From CAWGMT01 sp963823675 (GTDB taxonomy: Bacteria; Planctomycetota; Planctomycetia; Isosphaerales; Isosphaeraceae), in contig CAWGMT010000012.1 in assembly GCA_963823675.1 (NCBI GenBank), forward strand, positions 1-64,000: DNA of 64,000 bases. Reading direction: 5' to 3'. Shown here one piece after another: positions 40,495 to 49,227 of this stretch. The notes under the pieces are model-generated. The model was not told the DNA's origin. It ran no database searches and worked only from the letters and a program-made list of their open reading frames with translations. The translations under genes and the position numbers were made by a program. Every line of letters starts with the position of its first letter. The first letter of the stretch is position 1.

Positions 40495-41877
40495 TCACCG
40501 CTGCCTGAGCCGTTCCATGCCCAGAAGCGTTGGGGCCGGGGGATGATGATCGAGATGCTCGTCATCGCGGGTAAGCTGAAGAAACCCGATGCACATCTCG
40601 TCGGTGGTTTGCTCGCCCCAGTGCACCTCGATGGGAGGGCGGCTGGGGTTTTGCGGGTTCTCCGCGGAATTGTCGAAATGAGCCACCATCTCGATCCGGG
40701 TTCCCCGCGGCAGCGCGACCGGGGTGGCGAAATCATAGGTGTCTTGCCAGTTGAAATCCCAGTGGTCGACTTTCAGCAACGTCACGCGAGCCCCCTCGGG
40801 AAGGACCGCTTGCAAAAGGAAATCCTTGCCAAGCCAGTGCATGTGGGGGACCACCGCCAGAAGGTGGGCGTCGAACCGCGCGTTCCAGCTTCCCTTGACC
40901 TCATAGTTGGCGTCACCGGGAGGGATTCGCAGTTCGGGGCGCGAGAACAATCGGGGGCGAGCGGGAATCACCATGCCTCCCTTGAGCTGCTTCTGGATCG
41001 GTCCCTTGGCGAAATAGAGCCCGATCTGGGATGCGTCGGTCTCCGGCTTTCCACTCTTGTGATAGTGCACCTGGAGCAGCACATCCGCGTGGGCCGGTAA
41101 ATAGCGGCCGACCTCTCTGGGGAGAGAAAGCGGGCTTTTCCCCGGCGCCCAGCCGCCGAGTTGGCCCGATGGCAGAAACGGCAGGCCGTTTCGAAGCCGG
41201 CCATATCCGACGAACGTCTTGTAGCCTGGCTTGGGATCCGCTTGATCGAGGTCTCGGGCTCGACCCGTGACGTCATACGCTGAGAGGATGTGGTGGACCA
41301 CTTTGGAGTTGCCCGGCTTGAAATCGACGGCCGAGAGCCAGCGCCCTTCCGCGAGCCCCGACGGGATCACGAACACGCGGTACTCGTCGGTCCCGGATGC
41401 ACCGATCTCGCAGGCTTTGGGGACCGTCAGCACCAGATCGGGAGCGCCGAGGACCCAGTCCGACGCCCAGTGCCTGGGCGGCGGCGCATCCTTGGCGTCA
41501 CCTTCGGGACTGCCGGCCTTGGCCCACGATGCCAGGGTCGCCAGGTCGCCCTGGCTCAGGAATCGCGCTCCCCGAAACGGGCCTCCCTCGGTCGCCGAGG
41601 CATGCCACGGGGGCATGGTCCGTTCTTCGGTCACGCTGGCGATATCCTCCGAGCGTTTCCGCGCTTGCTCGTAGGTCAACAGTGAAAACGGCGCGACCTG
41701 GCCGGGACGGTGGCAATCTTGACAGTGGCGCTGCAAGATCGGCTCGACATCGCGATGAAAGGTCGGCGCCAGAACCCGGCCGGTCAACCCGGCGGATAGC
41801 ACCGTAATCCCGAGAACCCCGGCGCAAGCAATTGTGCAGAACCTCGTTGGCGTCGTCTTCATTTGCATGGTCTTCAA
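40495..41877 (-). CDS. Exported cytochrome c - copper type II ascorbate-dependent monooxygenase-like fusion
   Basis: ATG 41877 (or 41862) with a signal helix (FCTIACAGVLGITVLSAGL). Haem-binding CQDCH at residues 52-56 with TFHRDVEPILQRHC before it, the planctomycete cytochrome c form. The rest resembles the PHM/dopamine-beta-monooxygenase fold. Candidate copper ligands are H195/H196 (KVVHHIL), H271/H273 (QVHYHKSG), H345/H347 (VPHMHWLG) and M429 (TTDEMCIGF). 460 residues, frame intact. Such proteins are predicted periplasmic, with the haem able to feed electrons to the copper site in place of ascorbate; that wiring is inferred. Stands alone, convergent with the APC permease gene. Confidence 0.87.
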   Translation of the reverse strand: MKTMQMKTTPTRFCTIACAGVLGITVLSAGLTGRVLAPTFHRDVEPILQRHCQDCHRPGQVAPFSLLTYEQARKRSEDIASVTEERTMPPWHASATEGGPFRGARFLSQGDLATLASWAKAGSPEGDAKDAPPPRHWASDWVLGAPDLVLTVPKACEIGASGTDEYRVFVIPSGLAEGRWLSAVDFKPGNSKVVHHILSAYDVTGRARDLDQADPKPGYKTFVGYGRLRNGLPFLPSGQLGGWAPGKSPLSLPREVGRYLPAHADVLLQVHYHKSGKPETDASQIGLYFAKGPIQKQLKGGMVIPARPRLFSRPELRIPPGDANYEVKGSWNARFDAHLLAVVPHMHWLGKDFLLQAVLPEGARVTLLKVDHWDFNWQDTYDFATPVALPRGTRIEMVAHFDNSAENPQNPSRPPIEVHWGEQTTDEMCIGFLQLTRDDEHLDHHPPAPTLLGMERLRQR

Positions 41878-41913
41878 AAGCGGCCTGGCTCCGGAGGAAA
41901 CCGCCAGGACGGA

Positions 41914-43584
41914 TCATTTCATCGTGGTGGCTTGAACCTTGGCCGTGACATCGACGAAATTATAAGGCTCAGGCCAGGTTGAAAAATAGCTCTTGTCGGG
42001 CAAGAGATCGAGCGACGTGCCGAAGAAAGTGTTGAGGACGACCCGAAATGAGTTGACCGGTGAGATATCTTGATACAGGTGATCGTAGCGGCGCCCGGGG
42101 AAATAATAAGCGTTCAGGATGGTCATCCGCTCGGTGAGATCGGTGTGATCGACGTTTTCTCTGTCGAGATACAGCTCGGATCCATGGTCCGACTGCACGA
42201 TGATGATCGGCGGCTCGGGCGAAGCGGCCAGGATCCGGTCGATCGTCTTTTCGATTTCGCGAGTCACAAAGGCGGTCTGAGCGCGGTAGGCGCCGCGGAA
42301 TTCGTCGGGGAATCGAAATCGACCGCCGTCGCGGCCCCCGCCCTGCAAATCGTCGGCGCAGGAATCGCTGGCTGACGTCTTCGCCGTGCTCGCCGAAGAT
42401 AAACGGCGGATGAGGGCAGAGCAAGTGAGCGAGCGTGAACGTCGGTTGGGGGTCACGCGCGACGTCGGGGAGATGCTCGAGGAGATACACGATCCGTTCT
42501 CGAGAAAGCGTCGACGGCGTCGAGCCTCGATGACCGGGCCAAATCACCCGAAGCGGAGTCTGGTCGATGAGCAACCGCTCGAAGCCGGTCGAGAAGGGAT
42601 GCGGGGAAAGATACTGGTCCGCGTGGGGGTGTTCGGTCGGATCGAAGCCCGTGGCGAAGGTCACAAATTGGTAACCGAGCGGCTTCAGGGTCTCGACGAC
42701 GTTGTTCTTGCCGATCAAATCGGCGAGCTCGGTCTGATCGTTGCCGAGGCCCCGGACGAGTTCGTCGAGATACACCCCGTTGAGCGAGCACGATAAGCAA
42801 AGCGGCGTCTGACAGTAGTTGGCGGTGCTTCGATTTGCCAGGTAAAAGCCCTTGCTTTCAAGGCGGTGGAGAAACGGTTCGGCGTCAAATTCAAACAGTT
42901 TTTTCATCACGTCCGGACGCGCGTAACCGTCAAGAATGATGTAGTAGATGTCGGGACGCGGACGATCCTTGGGCTGGGCGGGGAGCGGAAATGGGACCGC
43001 CTGGCGGGCCCGATGCCCGAGCGCCGGCGCTTCACCAGAATGACTTGAGCCAGGGGGAAGACCACGAGAAGGATCGAGAAGACGTTCAAAAAGGCGGTGG
43101 GCAGCCTGGCAGACTTGAGCTTGGCGACGATCCCGTAGGCGCAGAGGAACAGAAAAATCGCTTCCGCCAGAAGGACCCACAACGGCGACACGGGCGCTTC
43201 GGACCTCACCCAGTACCACCTCAAGCTGTTGATGAGATTCTGAGCAGTCGCCACGGCGCGGTCGAAGGTGAAAAAGAGAACGACGATCGCCGAAGTGATC
43301 AGACCGGCCTTGCAAAGATCCTTCACCACGAGCCGCAGGGCGAACCAGACGACGGCTGCGCAAACTGCGGCAAGTGCGACCAATTTGAAAAGGGCAGCGA
43401 GCGGCACCTCGGCGGCGTTCCAGCCGAACAGGGCGAGGATGGGGTAAAGGGCGAAAAGCAGTGGGTGAATGACCCAATCCGAGGGGTTTATTCGTGGTCT
43501 TGCCGCCGGCGCATGAGGTAAAGCGTCCGTCCACAATCCGACAGAGGCTCTGCGGCCATACTGATGAAGTGTTTGTCGAAACAT
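41914..43584 (-). CDS. Membrane-anchored sulfatase / phosphoglycerol-transferase-like protein (two frame shifts)
   Basis: The N-terminal part (from about 43495; the frame is open to 43584) has several helices: WVIHPLLFALYPILALFGWN, LAALFKLVALAAVCAAVVWF, LCKAGLITSAIVVLFFTF, LLAEAIFLFLCAYGIVA, FLNVFSILLVVFPLAQVILV. Near 42990 the frame changes to the catalytic-type domain: RPDIYYIILDGYARPDVM, NYCQTPLCLSCSLNGVYLDE, PTFTLAHLLCPHPPFIFGEH. A second shift near 42370 leads to TREIEKTIDRILAASPEPPI, VQSDHGSELYLD and the end at 41914. The fold is of the alkaline-phosphatase superfamily. The start overlaps the methyltransferase stop, so the true start is probably near 43490. Role inferred: modification of a surface polymer. 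Confidence 0.72.
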
Positions 43585-44876
43585 TGCTCAAAATGGTCGC
43601 GATTGTAAGGATGATGAATGCCACGCCTCCGGGCCGACAACCCGCGGAACTGCGGGTCGGTCTCCGGGACGAACTCGATGATGAGCCAGGAACCCAACCG
43701 CCGGAAAAGTCGCGCCAGGTTCTCCATCGGCTGATTGCCGCCGATCGCCAGGTGATGCACGAGCGCCAGAGCCAAGACCAGGTCGGGCCCGGAGCGGTCG
43801 AGGATCGACGCCCGTTCCTGATTCATCCAACCCGACGAGGGGCTGGGATTGAACAAGTCGAGCAAGAGCGGCAGGAGCCTGGTCTCGCCGCTCTTCTTGA
43901 CATCCAGGTAGTTCTGTTCGACGCAGGCCGGGTCGAGGTCAAATGCGATGGTGGAAAGCCCGCGCCGGGCGGCCAGTCGGCTGAAATGCCCCGTGTTGGC
44001 CCCCAGGTCCCAGACCGTGCGGGCGCCAGTCCGCTCGATGAACTCACCGACCAGCCGCTCCTTGTGCTGGAACTCGTTCGGTGTGTAGAGATGCTCCTGA
44101 TAATAGGTAGACCAACCCCCACCCTCCGGCTTCCACGACAGGCCCCGAATGGTCGATTCAAGACTCTCAACCAGACCCAGGAGAGCTCGCGAGCTCATCT
44201 TGCCGGCGTGGGGCGCTGTATCCGCGCCGGAATGCTTGCGCTGGAACTTCTGGTGGAGATGAAGGTGCAGCGCAAGCCCAAGCCGCAGCCTCGATCTCCA
44301 GGGCAGGCACCGAACCGCCAAATCAAGCGGGACGCCGTCGATGTTCGTGCGCGACAACTGGCCCAGCCGGTGATCGACCAAGCTCATGAGCGCAAGCGGC
44401 GCCAGAAAGTGCTCGCAGAACTGGCGGTATCCCGTCCAGGGCTCGCCTTCTCGATAGATCTCCAGCGACAGCGTATCGATCAGGACCGCCCGGCCGCGCT
44501 GAAACTGGATGTTAAAGGCACTGCAATCCTTCAGGGTCATCCCGTGACTTAGCGCGGTCCGCTGCGCATCGAGAGTAACAAGCGCGGCGTCCTTGAGCTC
44601 GCTGAAAGCCCATTCGTAAGGGAAGGAAAGAAACTCAATCAGCGCTGGCTGGATTACCTTGTAGGCAATCGCGGGCTCGGGCGCCTCCTCGTCGACCTCC
44701 ACATGCTCGATCAGCAAGTGTTTTGACACAAGCTCATCGTACAGGCCGCTGGTTACCAGTCGATCGTAGTGTTCACGGTAGACCTGGTTGACCTGCCTGC
44801 GGAGACCGTCCGGGCCGTCATAGACGAACCCGGCGGGATCTCGAAACGAGACCGACGCCAAGGAATGCGCAATCAT
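43488..44876 (-). CDS. Class I SAM-dependent methyltransferase with large N-terminal domain
   Basis: ATG 44876 (MIAHSLASVSFRDPAGFVYD) overlaps the stop of the small membrane protein (ATGA), so this start is preferred over the upstream one. Residues ~1-240 form a conserved non-catalytic part (YEWAFSELKDAALVTLDAQ, HGMTLKDCSAFNIQFQRGRA, LIDTLSLEIY). The methyltransferase domain begins near 285: GARTVWDLGANTGHFSRLAA, TIAFDLDPACVEQNYLD, LVLALALVHHLAIGGNQP, WLIIEFVPETDPQ. 462 residues. The target is unknown; neighbours (sulfatase-like membrane protein and small membrane protein) point to a cell-envelope or polysaccharide substrate. Confidence 0.9.
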   Translation of the reverse strand: MIAHSLASVSFRDPAGFVYDGPDGLRRQVNQVYREHYDRLVTSGLYDELVSKHLLIEHVEVDEEAPEPAIAYKVIQPALIEFLSFPYEWAFSELKDAALVTLDAQRTALSHGMTLKDCSAFNIQFQRGRAVLIDTLSLEIYREGEPWTGYRQFCEHFLAPLALMSLVDHRLGQLSRTNIDGVPLDLAVRCLPWRSRLRLGLALHLHLHQKFQRKHSGADTAPHAGKMSSRALLGLVESLESTIRGLSWKPEGGGWSTYYQEHLYTPNEFQHKERLVGEFIERTGARTVWDLGANTGHFSRLAARRGLSTIAFDLDPACVEQNYLDVKKSGETRLLPLLLDLFNPSPSSGWMNQERASILDRSGPDLVLALALVHHLAIGGNQPMENLARLFRRLGSWLIIEFVPETDPQFRGLSARRRGIHHPYNRDHFEQCFDKHFISMAAEPLSDCGRTLYLMRRRQDHE

Positions 44877-45088
44877 GTGCCTGGGTTCTTGGTCGTGAAT
44901 GCGTCTTTCAGTTGGCGGACCCAGGATCGCAGGCAAAAGCCCGCGCTCAATATCCCCGCCAGCAAGATCTGGAGAGCCACACTGCCTGAACCGGGATCAA
45001 GATACCCCCAAAGCCCAGCGAATCCTCCGCTCCAACTCAGAAGCGCCGGCAACGCCATACTTGTCATCATGGCTCCTAACTCCGACAA
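44873..45088 (-). CDS. Small LDPGSGS-motif membrane protein
   Basis: 71 residues from ATG 45088 (MSELGAMMTSM; later ATGs possible). Contains the motif YLDPGSGSVALQILLAG followed by a hydrophobic helix (ILSAGFCL) and a basic tail (RSWVRQLKDAFTTK). I know this motif from small membrane proteins that precede methyltransferase or polysaccharide genes; function undescribed. Its TGA overlaps the methyltransferase ATG, forming a three-gene operon with the sulfatase-like gene. Confidence 0.78.
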   Translation of the reverse strand: MSELGAMMTSMALPALLSWSGGFAGLWGYLDPGSGSVALQILLAGILSAGFCLRSWVRQLKDAFTTKNPGT

Positions 45089-45353
45089 ACGCGGTCTTCT
45101 TGCCCCGCACTCGATGTCACTAAGATCTTAGGCGTCACCTCTGGCCCCGATGTCCGAAGTTCCCCGCGAGGTTTTGAAAAACGAAAGCCGAGACGCCAGA
45201 GGATTCGCACGGTGGGTCAGTCATGAATACGCCGGCGGGACGCATTCGTGACTTCACGAGATCTCAGAAGCCCTCTTCCGCCCTGCGCCGCGCATCGTCT
45301 CCACCCTCGGACCTGCCAGAGCATGGGTGCAATCATGGATCGGTGTGCCGGTA
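45089..45353. other. 265-bp intergenic region
   Basis: Spacer between the end of the RmlD-like gene and the start of the small membrane protein operon, both on the minus strand. It should contain the operon promoter; nothing specific recognised. Confidence 0.3.
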
Positions 45354-46229
45354 TCAGCGACCGAACGATTCGAGCGCGGTTTCGATGGGCGGAATCGTCA
45401 GGTTCGGAAACTGATCCCGGAGCCGGGTCGTATCGAGCGAGACGTCCGCTGGCCGGGGCTCGGCCATGGCTTGTCGATGCTGGCTGGTTGTGAGCACCCG
45501 GTCTGAGGCGATGCCCAGTGAGACGGCGGCTCGGCGCATCAGCTCGAACCGGCTGAGGCGCTCCGGGCCTCCGAGGTGGATCAGTCCCGAGAGGTTCGAT
45601 TCGGCCAATTTCACGAGAACGCCCGCGGCCGTCGCATAGTCGAGCGGAGTGCGATGCTCGTCGTCGAAGAATTGCGCAAGGCGTCCCAGCGCGCATCGAA
45701 GAGACGGCCCGATCGAAGAAGCCCTCCCTGCCCGAGGGCGCTTTCCCATAAAGCAAACTGACGCGAACCGTCAGGCTGTTGCTGCTTGCGGCGACCGCAA
45801 GCTCGGCGGCCCGCTTCATGCGGCCGTACTCGAGGATGGGCCGTGAAGGATCATCCTCCCGATACCAGGACCTCGTGCCGTCAAACACCAGATCTGACGA
45901 GGTGAAGATCAGACGACGATCGTTGCCGATGGCCCACTTGACCAAACGTCCGGTTGCTTCCACGTTGATCTCCCAGGCGGTCCGCGGCTCGCGCCGTACT
46001 TCCTCCGCCGAGCTGATCGCTGCCAGATGGAGCACGACGTCCGGATCGACTGCGCGAATCGCCCGGGCGAACCGGGCGGCGTCGGTCAGATCAACCGTTT
46101 GAAGTCGGTTGGAAACCGCCGCGCGCGGCCGGAGCGGGCCCAGCCGACGACGTCGTGCGCCCCCAGAGCCAGTCGCGCCATCACATAGCTACCAAGCCGA
46201 CCGGTTGCTCCCGTCACGAGAATCCGCAT
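45354..46229 (-). CDS. RmlD-like / dTDP-4-dehydrorhamnose reductase family SDR (two frame shifts)
   Basis: ATG 46229 opens MRILVTGATGRLGSYVMARL, the Rossmann NAD(P)-binding glycine motif. A shift near 46115 leads to SNRLQTVDLTDAARF, AVDPDVVLHLAAISSAEEV and FTSSDLVFDGTRSWYREDD, with the catalytic YGRMK at the expected place (LEYGRMKRAAELAVAAS). A second shift near 45690 gives DDEHRTPLDYATAAGVLVKL, LSGLIHLGGPERLSRFELM, ending ETALESFGR at 45354. About 291 residues, normal for RmlD. Family members reduce dTDP-4-keto sugars; without other rml genes here the exact substrate is unproven. Confidence 0.85.
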
Positions 46230-46399
46230 GATCGTCGATTTCCTTACCTAAGTTGCGCCTGCGCAAAAGTTGACGCAAGTTGCCATGATTCGCGGTCGAT
46301 TAAAGCCCGACAGAGTTCGGATTGGAAGCATCTCCGTGCTCGCGCAATCGCGCAATTTAGACCCAGGGCTTTCGCACAGACAACGAAGGAATTGCTACC

Positions 46400-47308
46400 A
46401 TGAAGATCCGCGAGATACCACTCGACGATCTGGTACTCGATCAAACTTTGAATCTCCGGGATCGTCTCGACGATTTTACCGTCGAGCGCTACGCCGACTC
46501 GTGGGACCGCCTCCCGCCGATCACGGCCTACCTGGTCGAGGGCCGCCTGCTGGTGGCCGACGGGTTCCACCGTTATGCGGCCGCGGTCATGCTGGGCAAG
46601 CGAGGCATCAAGGCCGAAGTCATCGAAGGCTCGATGACCGATGCGCTCGACTTTGTGGCCAGTGTAAACCTGTTCCATGGTCTTCCGCTCACACGCGCCG
46701 AGCGGCGGCGGGCGGTCGAGATCAAGCTCAAGCTTCATCACGACTGGTCGGATCGACGGATGGCCGAGGAGCTCGCCGTCAGCCGCGAACTGGTCGCCAA
46801 GATCCGCCGTCAATTGATCGAGTCGCGTCAGATCCCCAACTTGCCGGGTCGCGTGGGCGCGGATGGAAAGCTCTACACATCGGCCGGCCTGCCCAAGGAA
46901 CCCACCGAGCGGGCGCCGAAAGAGCATCCGCCAGCGCCAGAGGACGATGAGAAGACGGAACGCGGCCGCCGCGGAATGGTAGGCGCGGCCACGGCGCCCT
47001 GGGTCGAGCCCAAGGAAGCGGCCCCCGCGGGCGGAAAAGCGCCCACTCGCACCGCGGATGTCACCCCGCCCACCGAAGGGGGGCTCGAATTGAAAGGCCT
47101 GGCCGCCTTCCCGCCCGTTGACGTCTCGGCGGCCACGATCGACGAGATGCTGGAGATGATGTCCAAACAAATCATGCAGATGATTGCGTGGACTCAGGCT
47201 GAAGGTTTCCTCGAGGCTTATCGTCACGCTACACCCAATGCCCGCGGTCTGTTCCATACAGCGGCGATCAAACTGGCGGCGCGCGCCGACCAACTCCGGC
47301 GCGGCTAG
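46400..47308 (+). CDS. ParB N-terminal-domain (ParB/Sulfiredoxin fold) protein
   Basis: ATG 46400 after GAAGGAATTGC. Residues ~1-90 are a ParB-type nucleotide-binding domain (IREIPLDDLVLDQTLNLRD, RLLVADGFHRYAAAVMLG, DALDFVASVNLFHGLPLT). A helix-turn-helix-like part follows (WSDRRMAEELAVSRELVAKI). Residues ~165-245 are a charged, proline-rich linker, and a C-terminal helix region ends AAIKLAARADQLRRG. 302 residues. No ParA neighbour, so plasmid/chromosome partition is unlikely; a stand-alone DNA-binding regulator is the better guess. Confidence 0.85.
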   Translation: MKIREIPLDDLVLDQTLNLRDRLDDFTVERYADSWDRLPPITAYLVEGRLLVADGFHRYAAAVMLGKRGIKAEVIEGSMTDALDFVASVNLFHGLPLTRAERRRAVEIKLKLHHDWSDRRMAEELAVSRELVAKIRRQLIESRQIPNLPGRVGADGKLYTSAGLPKEPTERAPKEHPPAPEDDEKTERGRRGMVGAATAPWVEPKEAAPAGGKAPTRTADVTPPTEGGLELKGLAAFPPVDVSAATIDEMLEMMSKQIMQMIAWTQAEGFLEAYRHATPNARGLFHTAAIKLAARADQLRRG

Positions 47309-47350
47309 CTCAACCGAGGGCTGGTGCGTGCGCCGGAAATCGACGCCTTG

Positions 47351-48667
47351 TCACAGCAGCCTGCGCAAGATGTAGTCGGCGATGAAGAGTCCTTCCCGGC
47401 TCAGCCGGACGCATTGCCCGTCGTCGTGGAGGTGTCCCGAGGATTTGAATCGTTCGAGGGCGGGGCCTAGCAGGGCGTCGAGATCGAAGCCGGTTCTCTG
47501 GCGGAACTGGTGGCGATCGATGCCCAGGGCAACCCGGCGTAGCATGAGGATCGCGGTCTCGTGCGCCTGGGCCTCCGGCGCAAGTTTCTCGGAGGGCCCC
47601 GTGGCCGGCATTCCGGCTTCGATTCGCCGCAGATACCCCTGCAAGTCGCGGGTGTTGACCGAGCGGACTCCCCGGATATAGCGGGCGGCCCCGAGACCGA
47701 ACCCGAAGTAGGCCTCGTTGGCCCAGTACACCAGGTTGTGCCGGCATTCGTGGCCGGGTCGGGCGAAATTCGAGATCTCGTACATCGCAAGACCAAGATC
47801 GGCCAGCCGGTCGATCGTCGCCTCGTACATGGTCCGTTCCAGCTCTTCGTCGACCGGAAAGACTTGACCGCCCTGCCACTGGCTCCAGAGCGGCGTGCCC
47901 TTCTCGAAAACGAGGCCATAACAAGAAAGATGAGCAGGTCCCAGGGCGCAGGCGATATCAAGATCGTCGAGCCAGAGTGAGAGAGACGAACCGGGGACGC
48001 CAAAGATCAGGTCGAGCGACCAGCGGGGAAACGACGGCCGCACCAGGTCCAAGGCCCGCTCGACTTCGGCTCGACCGTGATCTCGATCGAGCGCGGCGAG
48101 CACCTCCGGCTGAAACGACTGGGCGCCGAGACTGACCCGATTGACACCCGCCGCGACCAGAACCTCGACCTTCTCGAGGTCAAGCGTTCCGGGATTTGCT
48201 TCGACGGTCCACTCGCCGCAGGGCGTCAGTACCAGCCACTGGCGGAGGATCGACATCAAGCGGCGCAACTGACGACAGTCGAGGCGGGTCGGCGTGCCGC
48301 CGCCGACGAAGATCGTGGCGACCTCGACCGGCTCGCCCAGCAGCATTTCCATCTCGCAAGCGAGCGCGGACAAATAGCGATCCGCCGAGTCTTCGGCCCC
48401 CGCGAGCGAGGCGAAGTCGCAATAACCGCACTTGCGCGCGCAGAATGGGATGTGGACGTACGCTGCCCGCGGCCATTGCCACGGAGGCTCGGTTTGCCGT
48501 GCGAGCTCACCGCCCCGGGCTTCAATAATCCCCGCCGTAGCCTCCTCCTCCGCCGTGGTAGCCACCACCGCCACCGCTGGCTCGATAGCCGCCACCACCG
48601 CCACCGCCCCCTCCCCCGCCTGGGGTCCGTGGTCGGGCCTCGTTGACGGTGAGCCGGCGGCCATCAT
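47351..48667 (-). CDS. hemW: HemW-like radical SAM protein (oxygen-independent coproporphyrinogen III oxidase family)
   Basis: The radical-SAM cluster motif CARKCGYC lies in AYVHIPFCARKCGYCDFAS. Other family marks: TIFVGGGTPTRLD, VEANPGTLDLEK, VNRVSLGAQSFQPEVL, DLIFGVPG, YEISNFARPGHECRHNLVYW and the HemN C-terminal domain (ETAILMLRRVALGIDRHQFR). The frame is open to 48667, but the first ~45 residues are antisense-like low complexity overlapping the RRM gene's Gly-rich end. The real start is probably near 48530, where no ATG exists (ATT 48529/48526 or a hidden indel). HemW is a haem chaperone rather than the oxidase. Probably co-transcribed with the RRM gene. Confidence 0.9.
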   Translation of the reverse strand: MMAAGSPSTRPDHGPQAGEGAVAVVAAIEPAVAVVATTAEEEATAGIIEARGGELARQTEPPWQWPRAAYVHIPFCARKCGYCDFASLAGAEDSADRYLSALACEMEMLLGEPVEVATIFVGGGTPTRLDCRQLRRLMSILRQWLVLTPCGEWTVEANPGTLDLEKVEVLVAAGVNRVSLGAQSFQPEVLAALDRDHGRAEVERALDLVRPSFPRWSLDLIFGVPGSSLSLWLDDLDIACALGPAHLSCYGLVFEKGTPLWSQWQGGQVFPVDEELERTMYEATIDRLADLGLAMYEISNFARPGHECRHNLVYWANEAYFGFGLGAARYIRGVRSVNTRDLQGYLRRIEAGMPATGPSEKLAPEAQAHETAILMLRRVALGIDRHQFRQRTGFDLDALLGPALERFKSSGHLHDDGQCVRLSREGLFIADYILRRLL

Positions 48668-48872
48668 AATCCTGCCCGTCCAGAGCTTCGATTGCCGCGA
48701 TCGCTTCGTCGTCGTTACTCATCTCGACAAAGCCGAAACCTCGACTCCGCCCCGTCTCGCGGTCGCTCAAGACCTGGGCCGAGCTCACCGCCCCATATTG
48801 TTCAAATAGTTCCTGCAACTGCGCCGACGCCACGTTGTACTTAAGATTCCCGACATAAAGCCGCTTCGCCAT
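48522..48872 (-). CDS. RNA-recognition-motif protein with Gly-rich tail
   Basis: ATG 48872 (MAKRLYVGNLKYNVASAQL). One RRM with RNP2 LYVGNL and RNP1 RGFGFVEM in the right spacing, then DEAIAAIEALDGQDYDGRRL. The last ~35 residues are Gly/Tyr repeats (GGGGYHGGGGGYGGDY). 116 residues. This is the bacterial Rbp/RNP-1 type, cytoplasmic single-stranded RNA binders, often cold-induced. An upstream ATG at 48899 is less likely. Confidence 0.93.
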   Translation of the reverse strand: MAKRLYVGNLKYNVASAQLQELFEQYGAVSSAQVLSDRETGRSRGFGFVEMSNDDEAIAAIEALDGQDYDGRRLTVNEARPRTPGGGGGGGGGGGYRASGGGGGYHGGGGGYGGDY

Positions 48873-49227
48873 CGCTCTTGCCCGCAAAAGGCTCTCCACC
48901 GACCCGAACGCAAGGACATGATCAAATAGGACGACGGCGGCCCATGTCCAGGGATAGACCGTCCTTCATCCCGACAATCCGGCATGGGGCCCAGGTGGCT
49001 CGCCAGGAGCCGCCCGCTCCCCGCTGTCCAGACTAGCGCAGTTCGAAATATAAGCCTTCTCGCGCCTGTCATCAACGACAAAATTCAAGACGGTCCGAAA
49101 TCGGCCTTGAAGCACACCGTCGAATCCTGGCTCCGGGCCCGAGTTGCCTGTAGAATCCAGAATATTGTGCGAACAAGAGTGCGTCTTGCTTCATCGAACC
49201 GACGTCGCATCCGAAATTTGATTAATT
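48873..49227. other. 355-bp intergenic region
   Basis: Divergent promoter region between the RRM gene (minus) and the DUF6807 gene (plus). An AT-rich stretch GATTTGATTAATTATGAAAA (49216-49235) overlaps the DUF6807 start. No gene-like translation or clear operator found. Confidence 0.4.
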
